Shown: positions 55,187-63,930 of the stretch, piece after piece | How the letters are laid out: each line of letters opens with the position of its first letter | How positions within the stretch are numbered: the first letter of the stretch is position 1 | NCBI GenBank assembly: GCA_016192135.1 | Contig: JACPUR010000037.1 | Location: 54,535-118,534 of the forward strand | DNA from: Candidatus Tectomicrobia bacterium | Lineage (GTDB): Bacteria > UBA8248 | Direction: 5' to 3' | DNA: 64,000 nucleotides | Notes under the pieces: generated by a model | Told to the model about the DNA's origin: nothing | The model's database searches: none | Seen by the model: the letters and a program-made list of their open reading frames with translations, nothing else | Made by a program: the position numbers and the translations under genes

Positions 55187-56275
55187 TTATTTTGCCATGA
55201 TTTCGGCGAGGGATTCCACCACCCGGCGGTTCTCCTCGGGCGTGCCAATGGAAATCCGCAGGTGCCTCGGAAAGCCGTACCCGGCCACCGGGCGGACGAT
55301 GACTCCGTCCCGCAAGAGGGCCTCGTAGACCTCCTTGGCGTCCCCCACCTCGGCCATGATGAAGTTCCCCTGGGTGGGGACGAAGGGCAGCCCCAGCGCC
55401 GCGAGCTCCCGGACGAAGAACTCCCGCCCCTCGGCGTTCACCCGGACCCCCCGCTCGACGTGGGCGTGGTCCTCCAGGGCGGCCTCGGCCGCCACCAGGG
55501 CCAGGGAGTTCACGTTGAAGGGCTCCCGCACCCGCTCCATGGCCGCCGCCACCTCGGGATGGGCCACCCCGTAGCCCACCCGCAGCCCCGCCAGGCCGTA
55601 CACCTTGGAGAAGGTCCGCATGGCCACCAGGTTGGGGTGCTCCCGGAGCATCTTCACCGCGTCCGGGTAGTCTTCCCGGTGGGCGAAGTGGCAGTAGGCC
55701 TCGTCCACCACCACGAGGGTGCGCTCCGGCACCCGCTCCAGCAGGCCGCGCAGAGCCTTCTCTCCCACCGCCGTCCCCGTCGGATTGTTCGGGTTGGCGA
55801 TGAAGACCGCCTTCGTCCGCTCGTCCACCTTGGCCGTCATGGCGTCCAGGTCGTGGGTGAAGTCCCGCATGGGGGTGGTGCGCATCTCGCAGGAGCTGAG
55901 CTGGGCGACGATGAGGTACACGATGAAGGCCCCCTCCGAGAACACCACCGGGTCGCCCGGGTCGAGGAAGGCGTGGGCCAGGAGCTCCAGCACCTCGTTC
56001 GTCCCGTTCCCCAGCACGAAGTTCTCGGGCGCGAGCCCGTGGTGGCGGGCCAGGGCGCGCTTGAGGTAGTAGCCCCCGCCGTCCGGGTAGCGGTTGAGGT
56101 CCCCCAGCGCCTTCCGGACCGCCTCCAGCGCCTTGGGCGAGGGCCCGAGCGGGTTCTCGTTCGAGGCGAGCTTGATGGAGCCGCTGATCCCCAGCTCCCG
56201 CTCCACCTCCTCGATGGGCTTCCCCGGCTGGTAGACCGTGATGCCCGCCACCGGCTGCGCCGTCTGGAATTTCAT
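55187..56275 (-). CDS. hisC: Histidinol-phosphate/aromatic aminotransferase
   Basis: 362 residues, PLP fold type I. KLASNENPLGPSPKALEAV, FIANPNNPTGTAV, VVVDEAYCHFA and the PLP lysine in RTFSKVYGLAGLRVG. Located between pheA and tyrA, so it probably transaminates phenylpyruvate and hydroxyphenylpyruvate; HisC-type enzymes often do both. ATG at 56275 has GGGAGGTAG nearby. Preceded by a repeat-rich gap. Confidence 0.93.
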   Translation of the reverse strand: MKFQTAQPVAGITVYQPGKPIEEVERELGISGSIKLASNENPLGPSPKALEAVRKALGDLNRYPDGGGYYLKRALARHHGLAPENFVLGNGTNEVLELLAHAFLDPGDPVVFSEGAFIVYLIVAQLSSCEMRTTPMRDFTHDLDAMTAKVDERTKAVFIANPNNPTGTAVGEKALRGLLERVPERTLVVVDEAYCHFAHREDYPDAVKMLREHPNLVAMRTFSKVYGLAGLRVGYGVAHPEVAAAMERVREPFNVNSLALVAAEAALEDHAHVERGVRVNAEGREFFVRELAALGLPFVPTQGNFIMAEVGDAKEVYEALLRDGVIVRPVAGYGFPRHLRISIGTPEENRRVVESLAEIMAK

Positions 56276-56642
56276 CGCTACCTCCCACATGCGCTGCAGC
56301 CGCCGCCGGGGCGCCTTTTCCCTCTCCCCCTGGGAGAGGGGGGAGCATTCAAGCGCCTGCCGCTTGAACGCTCCGGGTGAGGGCACCCCAAAAATCTTCG
56401 ATTTTTGGGGACCCCGGGTGAGGGAGGCTCGCGGCGCCGCCCCCGTGCTTGCTCCTCCCCTTTCCGCCGGGCCTTCGCCCGCCGCAGCGAAGCTTCCCGG
56501 AGGTGGGAGGTCTTCGGCCCGCGCAGGCGGGAGGGGGTTAGGGGGAAGTCCACCAGCGGCCTTTCCCCCACCCCACCCTCCCCCGGAGGGGGAGGGAAAG
56601 ACAAAAGCGGCGGGAGCCGGTCCCACATTCGCGGTTCCGCGC
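56276..56642 (-). repeat. Repeat-rich gap between pheA and hisC
   Basis: 367 bases packed with palindromes and no credible gene. 56320-56340: CCCTCTCCC-CCT-GGGAGAGGG. 56348-56368: TTCAAGCG-CCTGC-CGCTTGAA. 56386-56410: CCCCAAAAATC-TTC-GATTTTTGGGG. 56576-56596: CCCTCCCCC-GGA-GGGGGAGGG. GGGTGAGGG occurs twice as a spacer. This looks like a mosaic of several small repeat elements. Confidence 0.75.
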
Positions 56643-57476
56643 CTACTCCTCCGCCGGATAGGACCCCAGCACCCGCAGGTACTCCACCTCCCCCCGCAGG
56701 CACTCCAGGCAGCCCGCCAGGGGGGGCTCCCCGGCGTGCCCCTCCACGTCCATGAAGAACACGTAGTCCCAGGCCTTCCGCCGGGAGGGCCGGGACTCGA
56801 TCTTGGTCATGTTCACCCCAGCCCCGGCGATGGGCCCCATGGCCCGGTAGAGCGAGCCCGGCTCGTTCTTCACGACGAAGAGGAGGCTCGTGCGCGCGCG
56901 GCCTTTCTTGGGGACGGGCTCCTTGGCCAGGACGAAGAAGCGCGTCACGTTGATGCTCTCGGTGTCGAGCTTCTCGGCCAGCACCTTCAGCCCGTAGTGC
57001 CCCGCCGCCATCCGGCTCCCCAGGGCGGCCAGGGAGGGGTCCAGGGAGGCCTCCCGCGCGGCCCGGGAGGTGCTCGCCACCTCCTCCACCGCCACCCCCG
57101 GCAGGTGCTTCTGGAGCCACCGCCGGCACTGGGCCACGGCGTGGGGGTGGCTCAGCACCCGCCGGATGTCCCGCATCCCCTCCGCCTTGGTCAGGAGGTG
57201 GATGTCGATGGGCAGCCGCACCTCCCCCGCGATGACCAGGGGGGAGTCCACGAGCCGGTCCAGGGTGACATTGACCGTGCCCTCCAGGGCGTTCTCGACC
57301 GGCACCACCCCCCGGTCCGCCCGGCCCACCTCCACCTCGTCGAAGATGGCCGCAATGGAGTCCGCCGGCAGGTACTCCGCCTCTTTGCCGAAGTGGCGCA
57401 GGGCCGCTTCGTGGGTGAAGGTGGCCTCCGGCCCCAGGTAGCTCACCCGGATGGGCTTGGTCCCGGCCTTCGGCAT
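56643..57476 (-). CDS. pheA: Prephenate dehydratase with ACT domain
   Basis: 277 residues. YLGPEATFTHEAALRHFG, VVPVENALEGTVNVTLD, and the catalytic INVTRFFVLAK; then an ACT domain with TSLLFVVKNEPGSLYRAMGP and KIESRPSRRKAWDY that binds phenylalanine. Lacks the N-terminal chorismate mutase domain found in many P-proteins, and no separate mutase gene is visible. ATG at 57476 with GGAGGGG nearby. Confidence 0.95.
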   Translation of the reverse strand: MPKAGTKPIRVSYLGPEATFTHEAALRHFGKEAEYLPADSIAAIFDEVEVGRADRGVVPVENALEGTVNVTLDRLVDSPLVIAGEVRLPIDIHLLTKAEGMRDIRRVLSHPHAVAQCRRWLQKHLPGVAVEEVASTSRAAREASLDPSLAALGSRMAAGHYGLKVLAEKLDTESINVTRFFVLAKEPVPKKGRARTSLLFVVKNEPGSLYRAMGPIAGAGVNMTKIESRPSRRKAWDYVFFMDVEGHAGEPPLAGCLECLRGEVEYLRVLGSYPAEE

Positions 57477-57586
57477 CGAATCCCCTCCGTTGGAACCCGC
57501 GAAACGCGGCATCCTACCCCAGAGGGGGGCGGGGATGAAGGGCGGGAGGGATGGGCGGATTCGAGTGTCCGCCCCCGATTGCACGT

Positions 57587-57614
57587 GTAGGGGCGGTTCG
57601 CGAACCGCCCCTAC
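57587..57614. repeat. Palindromic repeat, AGGGGCG...CGCCCCT family
   Basis: A 28-base perfect palindrome: GTAGGGGCGGTTCG and its complement back to back. It sits in the 209-base gap between pheA and the hydrolase. Confidence 0.8.
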
Positions 57615-57685
57615 GGGATCAGGTCCGACGCCCACGCCTGTGGCAGAAGGCCCCTGTGCCTGCCTCCTCGAGAGGGGCCCCCCGC

Positions 57686-58576
57686 CTACAGATGCCGCCC
57701 GAACCAGTCCACCGCCTCCCGCATCCCAATCTCGTGGAGGGCGGGGTTGCAGAACTTGTAGGACTCGTAGTGCTCCGCCCCGGGCAGCTTGATCAGCTTC
57801 TTGGGCTCCCCGCAGGCGGCGTAGCAGGAGAGCTGCTCCTGGACGGGCACGAGGTGGTCATGCTCGGCGTAGATGAAGAGCACGGGCCTGGGCGCGATGC
57901 GCCCCGCCACCCACTCGGGCTTGTAGCGCCAGCAGGCCTCGGCGCTTTCCAGATCATAGTCCTTCACGTAGTGCGGGTGCCGCTGGTGATGGCCCTTGAG
58001 CACCATCTCGGTGTGAGGGTCGCAGAGCATCATCTCGGGGAGGGGCACGGTGGCGGCCTCGCCCGTCGTTACGCGCCGCCGGGCCGCCGCCATGACCTTC
58101 TCCCGGAAGGCCGTCCATTCGTAGGGGCGGCGCACCGAGCGCATCCAGCGCTCCCCATCGAACACCCCCACCGAGGTGACCACCACCCTCACCCGCTCGT
58201 CGAAGGCGGCCACCCAGACGGCGTTCGCCCCGCCGAAGCTGGTCCCGAAGATGCCGATGCGGCCTGGGTCCACCCCCTCCACCGTCTCCAGGTAGGTGAT
58301 GGCGTCATAGGTGTCCTGGGCCTGCTCGAGGGGGCGGTGGCGGCCCCGCTGGCCCTCGCTCTTGCCGAAGCCGCGGTGGTCAGGCGCGAGGACGAAGTAG
58401 CCCTCCTCCCACAGCCTCCGCGGGACGTCCATCCCGTAGACCTCCTTCATCCCGCTGTAGCCGTGGAGGCAGAGGATGGCGGGCCGGGGCGGATCGCCCT
58501 TCTTCCAGTCCTTGGGGGTGTACATGTGCGCCGCGATTTTCAGGCCATCACTGTAGTACATGATCTCCTGGTACAT
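57686..58576 (-). CDS. Alpha/beta hydrolase
   Basis: 296 residues. Oxyanion LCLHGYSGMKE, nucleophile Ser in GTSFGGAN, acid in IYAEHDHLVP, and His in LPGAEHYES. No signal peptide, so cytoplasmic. Resembles acyl-esterase/dienelactone-type hydrolases; the substrate is unknown. ATG at 58576 is set by GGGAGGAGGTC; an upstream frame start at 58597 is less likely. Lies between trpC and pheA on the same strand. Confidence 0.88.
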   Translation of the reverse strand: MYQEIMYYSDGLKIAAHMYTPKDWKKGDPPRPAILCLHGYSGMKEVYGMDVPRRLWEEGYFVLAPDHRGFGKSEGQRGRHRPLEQAQDTYDAITYLETVEGVDPGRIGIFGTSFGGANAVWVAAFDERVRVVVTSVGVFDGERWMRSVRRPYEWTAFREKVMAAARRRVTTGEAATVPLPEMMLCDPHTEMVLKGHHQRHPHYVKDYDLESAEACWRYKPEWVAGRIAPRPVLFIYAEHDHLVPVQEQLSCYAACGEPKKLIKLPGAEHYESYKFCNPALHEIGMREAVDWFGRHL

Positions 58577-58619
58577 GACCTCCTCCCTTGCCCGCACCCT
58601 TCATCCCCCACCCACGAAT

Positions 58620-59465
58620 CTAACCCGCGCGGGCCGGAAGCCCCCGCAGCTCGGCCAAGAGCCCCTCGGGCGAGGGAGCGCGCATGAGGGCCTCCCCGAC
58701 GAGGACGGCGTCCACCCGGGCCCCGGCCAGGGGGGCCACGTCTTTCCAGCCGAGGATGCCGCTCTCGGAAACCAGGACGAGCTGCCCCCGCCGGGGGGCG
58801 GGGAGGCGGCTGAAGACGCGCAGGGTGTGGCCCGCGTCCACCTCGAAGGTCTTGAGGTTGCGGTTGTTCACCCCGAGGAGGCGCGCCCCGGCCGCGAGCG
58901 CCCGGTCCATCTCCTCCCCGGCGTAGACCTCGACCAGGGCGTCCATCCCCAGATCCTCGGCCTGGAGCCGCAGGTCCTCCATCTCGTGGGTTTCGAGGAT
59001 GGCCGCGATGAGGAGGATGGCGTCCGCCCCGCCCGCCCGGGCCTCCACCACCTGGTAGGGGTCGAAGATGAAATCCTTGCGCAACACGGGGAGCCGGACC
59101 GCCGCCCGCACCGCCCGCAGGTGGTCCATGCTCCCGAGGAAGCGCCGCCGCTCGGTCAGCACCGAGATGGCCGCCGCACCCCCCGCCTCGTAGCGGCGGG
59201 CGATGGCCCCCGGGTCGAAGGCCCAGGCGATCACCCCCTGGGAGGGAGAAGCCTGCTTCACCTCGGCGATGACCCTCACCCGGCCTCCGTCCGGGTCCAG
59301 GCCCGAGGGCGGCATCCGCAGCGCGTTCAGGAGCCCCTGGGCCGGGGGGGCGTCCTTGGCCCGGGCGGAGAGCTCCCGCTCGGGCAGGGCGGCCTGGTCG
59401 GCCGCCAGGTCCTCGCGGACGCCCGCCACCAGCTCGTCCAGGACGGTGAGGGACTGAAGGGTCAT
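58620..59465 (-). CDS. trpC: Indole-3-glycerol phosphate synthase
   Basis: 281 residues, a single TIM-barrel enzyme. VIAEVKQASPSQGVI, PVLRKDFIFDPYQVVEA and LGVNNRNLKTFEVD are the catalytic loops. Not fused to TrpF. ATG overlaps the trpD stop. An N-terminal extension of about 25 residues is present. Confidence 0.95.
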   Translation of the reverse strand: MTLQSLTVLDELVAGVREDLAADQAALPERELSARAKDAPPAQGLLNALRMPPSGLDPDGGRVRVIAEVKQASPSQGVIAWAFDPGAIARRYEAGGAAAISVLTERRRFLGSMDHLRAVRAAVRLPVLRKDFIFDPYQVVEARAGGADAILLIAAILETHEMEDLRLQAEDLGMDALVEVYAGEEMDRALAAGARLLGVNNRNLKTFEVDAGHTLRVFSRLPAPRRGQLVLVSESGILGWKDVAPLAGARVDAVLVGEALMRAPSPEGLLAELRGLPARAG

Positions 59466-60472
59466 GCGTTCGAGAGCTCGACGAGGCGGTCGAGCGCCCG
59501 CAGGGCGGCGCCGGAGTCGATGGCCTTCCCGGCCAGCTCGGCGCCCTCCCTGAGGCCCTGGGCCTTTCCCCCGGCCATGAGCGCCGCGGCGGCGTTCAGG
59601 AGCACCACGTCACGCCGGGGGCCCTTCTCGCCCGAGAGGATGCTCCGGGAAATCTCGGCGTTCTGCGCGGGATCGCCCCCGGCGAGCTCCTTCGCGGGAA
59701 CGCTCTTGAGACCCGCCGCCTCGGGCTTCACATCGTAGGTCTTGACCCGGTGGCCGTCCCACTCGGAGACCCGGGTGGGGCCGGTCAGGGTGAGCTCGTC
59801 CATCCCGTCGTGGCCGTGGACGACGAGGGCGCGCTTCGCGCCGAGCTTCCCGAGCACCTCCGCCACGAGCTCGGTGAGGGAGGCGTCGTACACCCCCACG
59901 AGCTGGCACTGCGCCCCCGCCGGGTTGGTGAGGGGACCCATGACGTTGAAGATGCTCCGCATGGCGAGCTCCCGCCGGGGGCCGATGGCGTGCTTCATCG
60001 CCCCGTGGAGCATCGGGGCGAAGAGGAAGCCGTAGCCGGCCTCGTCCAGGCAGAGGCCCACCCGCTCGGGCGCCGCCTCGATGTTCACCCCCAGGGCCTT
60101 GAGCACGTCGGCGCTCCCGCACTTGCTCGACACCGAGCGGTTCCCGTGCTTGGCGACGGGCAGGCCCGCCCCCGCCACCGCGAAGGCGGCGGTGGTCGAG
60201 ATGTTGAAGGTGTGGGCGCCGTCCCCGCCCGTGCCGCAGGTGTCCACCACCAGGGGGTGCTTGGTGGAGACGCGGGTGGCCTTGGCCCGCATCGAGCGGA
60301 CGCTCCCGGCGATCTCCTCGGGGGTCTCCCCCGCCATCCGAAGGGCCACGAGGTAGCCCCCGATCTGGGCCGGGGTGGCCTCCCCCGTCATGATCTGATC
60401 CATCACCTGCTCGGCCTCGGCGGCCGAGAGGTGCTGGTTCTGCACGAGCTTGGCGATGGCTTGCTGGATCAT
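59462..60472 (-). CDS. trpD: Anthranilate phosphoribosyltransferase
   Basis: 336 residues. PRPP motif CGTGGDGAHTFNIST, then KHGNRSVSSKCGSADVLKALG (cut to HGNRSVSSKCGSADVL) and MGPLTNPAG. ATG at 60472 with AAGGGGTG nearby. It is separated from trpG by a 160-base gap with two palindromic repeats. Confidence 0.95.
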   Translation of the reverse strand: MIQQAIAKLVQNQHLSAAEAEQVMDQIMTGEATPAQIGGYLVALRMAGETPEEIAGSVRSMRAKATRVSTKHPLVVDTCGTGGDGAHTFNISTTAAFAVAGAGLPVAKHGNRSVSSKCGSADVLKALGVNIEAAPERVGLCLDEAGYGFLFAPMLHGAMKHAIGPRRELAMRSIFNVMGPLTNPAGAQCQLVGVYDASLTELVAEVLGKLGAKRALVVHGHDGMDELTLTGPTRVSEWDGHRVKTYDVKPEAAGLKSVPAKELAGGDPAQNAEISRSILSGEKGPRRDVVLLNAAAALMAGGKAQGLREGAELAGKAIDSGAALRALDRLVELSNA

Positions 60473-60500
60473 GCGAACACCCCTTCCCCTTTGCCGATGC

Positions 60501-60524
60501 AGGGGCGCATTGCCATGCGCCCCT
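60501..60524. repeat. Palindromic repeat, AGGGGCG...CGCCCCT family
   Basis: AGGGGCGCAT-TGCC-ATGCGCCCCT, flanked by GC and AC. Lies between trpG and trpD. Confidence 0.75.
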
Positions 60525-60546
60525 ACGCCTCCACCACGCCTTCTGC

Positions 60547-60570
60547 AGGGGCGAGGCATGCTTCGCCCCT
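60547..60570. repeat. Palindromic repeat, AGGGGCG...CGCCCCT family
   Basis: AGGGGCGAGGCA then TGCTTCGCCCCT; the two halves pair with one G-T mismatch. Same outer arms as the copy 46 bases away, different interior. Confidence 0.75.
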
Positions 60571-60633
60571 ACGGACCCTGTTCGGAACCGGACGATGGGG
60601 AACCATACCCCCGCCCCGGGCCCGCCTCAAGCC

Positions 60634-61215
60634 TCAGGCCCGGACGCCGCCCTCGAGCGCGTTCTTGAGGAGCGACTTTCCGTCGGGCGTCAGGATGGAC
60701 TCGGGGTGGAACTGCACCCCGGCGACGGGCACCCCCTTCACCCGCACCCCCATGATCTCGCCCTCGGCCGTGTGGGCGCAGACCTCGATCTCCCCGGGCA
60801 GGCCGGCGTGGTCGATGAGGAGGCTGTGGTAGCGGGTGGCCGTCATGGGGTCCGGGAGGCCCTCGAAGACCCCCTGGCCGTCGTGGAGCACCTCGGAGGT
60901 CTTCCCGTGCATGATCCGCTGGGCGCGCACCACCTTGGCGCCGAAGGCGGCGCCGATGGCCTGGTGCCCCAGGCACACCCCCAGGATGGGATAGCGCCCG
61001 GCGTAGCGCTCGATGAGGGGCATGGAGAGCCCTGCGCTCTCGGGGCGGCCCGGCCCCGGCGAGATGACGATGAGGTCCGGCCCGAGCCTCTCCACGTCCT
61101 CAAGCCGGAACCGGTCGTTCCGCCAGACCGTCACCTCCGCCCCCAGCTCGGCCAGGTACTGGACGAGGTTGTAGGTGAAGGAGTCATAGTTGTCGATCAT
61201 CAGGACGCGCGGCAT
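60634..61215 (-). CDS. trpG: Anthranilate synthase glutamine amidotransferase
   Basis: 193 residues, class I glutaminase. [15 protein letters not shown] at the start, [10 protein letters not shown], nucleophile Cys in [11 protein letters not shown], and His/Glu in [10 protein letters not shown]. May also serve PabA in folate synthesis. It lies 135 bases downstream of trpE. GGGAGACG is upstream of ATG 61215. Confidence 0.95.
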   Translation of the reverse strand: MPRVLMIDNYDSFTYNLVQYLAELGAEVTVWRNDRFRLEDVERLGPDLIVISPGPGRPESAGLSMPLIERYAGRYPILGVCLGHQAIGAAFGAKVVRAQRIMHGKTSEVLHDGQGVFEGLPDPMTATRYHSLLIDHAGLPGEIEVCAHTAEGEIMGVRVKGVPVAGVQFHPESILTPDGKSLLKNALEGGVRA

Positions 61216-61253
61216 GGCATGTCGTCTCCCAAAGCCACTGGATAAGGGCCGTG

Positions 61254-61288
61254 TCCGTAGGGGCGGGTTTGAAACCCGCCCCTACGGA
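61254..61288. repeat. Palindromic repeat, AGGGGCG...CGCCCCT family
   Basis: TCCGTAGGGGCGGGTTT, G, then the exact reverse complement: a 35-base perfect palindrome in the gap between trpE and trpG. Confidence 0.85.
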
Positions 61289-61302
61289 ATCCCCTCACCC
61301 TA

Positions 61303-61323
61303 CCCTCTCCCAGAGGGAGAGGG
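61303..61323. repeat. Palindromic repeat, CCCTCTCCC family
   Basis: CCCTCTCCC-AGA-GGGAGAGGG, next to CCCCTCACC. It lies 15 bases from the longer palindrome. Confidence 0.75.
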
Positions 61324-61350
61324 AAAAATCCAAACCTTCACAGCGGGCCG

Positions 61351-62871
61351 CTACAGCAGCCCCGTCCGCGCCAGCTCGAGCGCGCGGAGGGTACCCCGGG
61401 CCTTGTTGATGGTTTCCTCGTACTCGAACTCGGGTTTCGAGTCCGCCACGATCCCCGCCCCCACCTGGAGGTAGAGCTTCCCCTCCCGGGCGAAGAGGGT
61501 GCGGATGGCGATGCAGGTGTCCATGTTGCCGCCGAAGCCGAAATAGCCCACCGCCCCGGCGTAGGGCCCCCGGCGGACGGGCTCCAGCTCCTCGATGATC
61601 TCCATCGCCCGCACCTTGGGGGCGCCCGAGACCGTGCCCGCCGGAAAGGCGGCGCGCAGGACGTCGAAGGCGTCCTTGCCCTCGTCCAATTTGCCCACCA
61701 CGTTGCTCACGATGTGCATGACGTGGCTGTAGCGCTCGACCGTCATCTGCTCCGTGACGCGCACCGTGCCCCGCTCGCACACCCGGCCCACGTCGTTGCG
61801 GCCCAGGTCCACGAGCATGATGTGCTCGGCGCGCTCCTTCTCGTCCGCGAGGAGTTCCTCGGCGAGGGCGCGGTCCTCCTCCTCCGTTTTTCCCCGGCGC
61901 CGCGTGCCCGCGATGGGCCGCACCTCGACCTTCTCTCCCTCGAGGCGCACCAGCACCTCGGGAGAGGCGCCGACGAGGGTGGTCTCGCCCAGCGCCAGGT
62001 AGAACATGTAGGGCGAGGGGTTCACCGTCCGGAGCGCCCGGTAGATGGAGAAAGGATGCACGTCCAGCGCGCTCTCCAGCCGCTGGGCCAGCACCACCTG
62101 GATGGCCTCTCCGGCGTGGATCATCTCCACCGCCCGGGCGACCGCCTTCTCGAAGCCCGCGCGCGGGAAAGAAGAATGCAGCCCCTTAGCCCCGGTCACG
62201 GGATGGCCCGAGAGCCTCGTGGCGGGGGGGGCGGGCGGCTCCTGGGGCGGGGCCGCCGGGGCGTCCTGGAGGCGCGAGACCAGCCGCTCGATCCGGGCCA
62301 CCGCCTCGCGGTAGGCGGCCTCGGGCTCCGCCCCGTCGAGGTGGGCGTGGGCCACCACCTTCATCCGCTGGGTGACGTGGTCGAAGATGATCAGGCTGTC
62401 CGTGATCATGAAGACCAGCTCGGGCAGCCCCAGGTCGTCCCCCGCCCGCCCGGGCAGCCGCTCGATGAAGCGCACCGCGTCGTAGGCCATGTAGCCCACG
62501 GCGCCGCCCCAGAAGCGGGGCAGGCCGGGCACCTCGACGGCCTTGTACTGGCGCATGAACTCCCGCAGGGCCTCGATGGGGTCCTCGGCCTCGAAGGACT
62601 CGGCCCGGCCCCCCCGCGTGAGGCGCACCTTCCGCCCCTTGCTCTCGAAGACGGCCGCCGGGCGGCTGCCGAGGAAGCAGTAGCGGCCCCACTTCTCCCC
62701 TCCCTCCACGCTCTCGAGCAGGAAGGCGTAGGGGCCGTCCGCGACCTTCAGGTAGGCCGAGACGGGGGTTTCGAGGTCGGCGAGGACCTCGCGGTACACG
62801 GGGACGACGTTCCCCTGCTGGGCGAGCCGGAGGAAGGTCTCCCGGTCGGGCACGTAGCGTTCGCTCTTCAT
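61351..62871 (-). CDS. trpE: Anthranilate synthase component I
   Basis: 506 residues. Feedback region LLESVEGGEKWGRYCFLG near residue 50, then IAGTRRRGKTEEED, LVDLGRNDVGRV, VMHIVSNVVGKL and AGIVADSKPEFEYEET, all chorismate-enzyme signatures. The LLES motif suggests tryptophan inhibition. ATG at 62871 has GAGGAGACC upstream. An in-frame ATG at 62946 would add 25 residues of no family similarity. Confidence 0.95.
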   Translation of the reverse strand: MKSERYVPDRETFLRLAQQGNVVPVYREVLADLETPVSAYLKVADGPYAFLLESVEGGEKWGRYCFLGSRPAAVFESKGRKVRLTRGGRAESFEAEDPIEALREFMRQYKAVEVPGLPRFWGGAVGYMAYDAVRFIERLPGRAGDDLGLPELVFMITDSLIIFDHVTQRMKVVAHAHLDGAEPEAAYREAVARIERLVSRLQDAPAAPPQEPPAPPATRLSGHPVTGAKGLHSSFPRAGFEKAVARAVEMIHAGEAIQVVLAQRLESALDVHPFSIYRALRTVNPSPYMFYLALGETTLVGASPEVLVRLEGEKVEVRPIAGTRRRGKTEEEDRALAEELLADEKERAEHIMLVDLGRNDVGRVCERGTVRVTEQMTVERYSHVMHIVSNVVGKLDEGKDAFDVLRAAFPAGTVSGAPKVRAMEIIEELEPVRRGPYAGAVGYFGFGGNMDTCIAIRTLFAREGKLYLQVGAGIVADSKPEFEYEETINKARGTLRALELARTGLL

Positions 62872-63108
62872 GGTCTCCTCGGAGGCCGCCCCGCGGCGGC
62901 GGCCCAGGCAAACAAAAACGCCATGGGAACCTGGGAGGTCCGCCATGGCGTCGCCGTCGGCGCGAGAGGAAATGCGGCTACGTCCCCCTGGGCGGATCCC
63001 CCTTCCGGAGCCGGGTGATGCATCGCCAGGGCCAAGCCCCCGGGAGGAGAAACCGCTCGCTCATGCCGCCCTCAATCTGGGTGAAAGAAGCCACCCCGCG
63101 GACCTTAC

Positions 63109-63930
63109 CTACAAACCCTCGCCGGCGTCAAGGGTGGCCTCGGCGGCGTCCGGCTCGGGGGGAGCGGGCGGGGGCGTCCGGGGGCCGTAGTCCACGGAGA
63201 CGAGGTAGAGCCCCTGCGGGGGGGCCGTGGGCCCCGCCTGGGTCCTGTCCAGCGACTCCAGCGCCCGCCGCACCGACTCGGGCGTCCGATCCCCGCGCCC
63301 CGCCTGGGCCAGCGTCCCCGCGATGGTGCGCACCATGTGCCGCAGGAAGCCGTTCCCGGCCGCCTCGATGACCACCTCGTCCTCCTCCCGCCGCACCTCC
63401 AGGCGGTCCAGCCGCCGGACGGTCGAGGCGGGCCTCCCCTGCTCCCGGCAGAAGGCCGCGAAGTCGTGCTCCCCGGCGAGGAAGGCCGCCGCCTCCCGCA
63501 TCCGCTCCACGCCGAGCGGGGCCCGCAGGTGCCAGGTGCGGGCGCGGCGGAGGGGGCTCGGGGCCCGCCGGTTGAGGATGCGGTAGCGGTAGGTCTTGCC
63601 GAGGGCATCGTGCTGGGCGTGGAAGTCCGCCGCCTCGCGGCAGTCCAGCACGGCGAGGTCCTTGCCGATCAAGCCGCCCGCGCCGAGGCGGATCTTCAGG
63701 AGCTCGATGCCGGAGCAGGTGTCGAAGTGGGCCACCTGGCCCAGGGCGTGGACGCCCGAGTCCGTGCGGCCCGAGCCCACGATGCGGATCTCCTCGCCGC
63801 ACAGGGTGGAGAGGGCGCGCTCGAGTTCTCCCTGCACGGTGCGGGCGCCCGGCTGGACCTGCCACCCCTGGAACTCCGCGCCGTCGTACTCGACCCAGAT
63901 GGCGAGGCGGCGGAGGCCCTTCTCACGCAT
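63109..63930 (-). CDS. truA: tRNA pseudouridine synthase A
   Basis: 273 residues. Modifies positions 38-40 of the anticodon arm. Catalytic Asp in GSGRTDSGVHALGQVAHF; VEYDGAEFQGWQ at the start; GFLRHMVRTIAGTL near the end. ATG at 63930 overlaps a likely upstream gene end. About 240 bases separate it from trpE, with no clear promoter or trp leader peptide. Confidence 0.95.
   Translation of the reverse strand: MREKGLRRLAIWVEYDGAEFQGWQVQPGARTVQGELERALSTLCGEEIRIVGSGRTDSGVHALGQVAHFDTCSGIELLKIRLGAGGLIGKDLAVLDCREAADFHAQHDALGKTYRYRILNRRAPSPLRRARTWHLRAPLGVERMREAAAFLAGEHDFAAFCREQGRPASTVRRLDRLEVRREEDEVVIEAAGNGFLRHMVRTIAGTLAQAGRGDRTPESVRRALESLDRTQAGPTAPPQGLYLVSVDYGPRTPPPAPPEPDAAEATLDAGEGL

Noticed and set aside
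62872..62946. ATG at 62946 as start of trpE, or a trp leader peptide
   Set aside because: The extra residues have no TrpE similarity, there is no run of Trp codons, and a good ribosome site precedes 62871.
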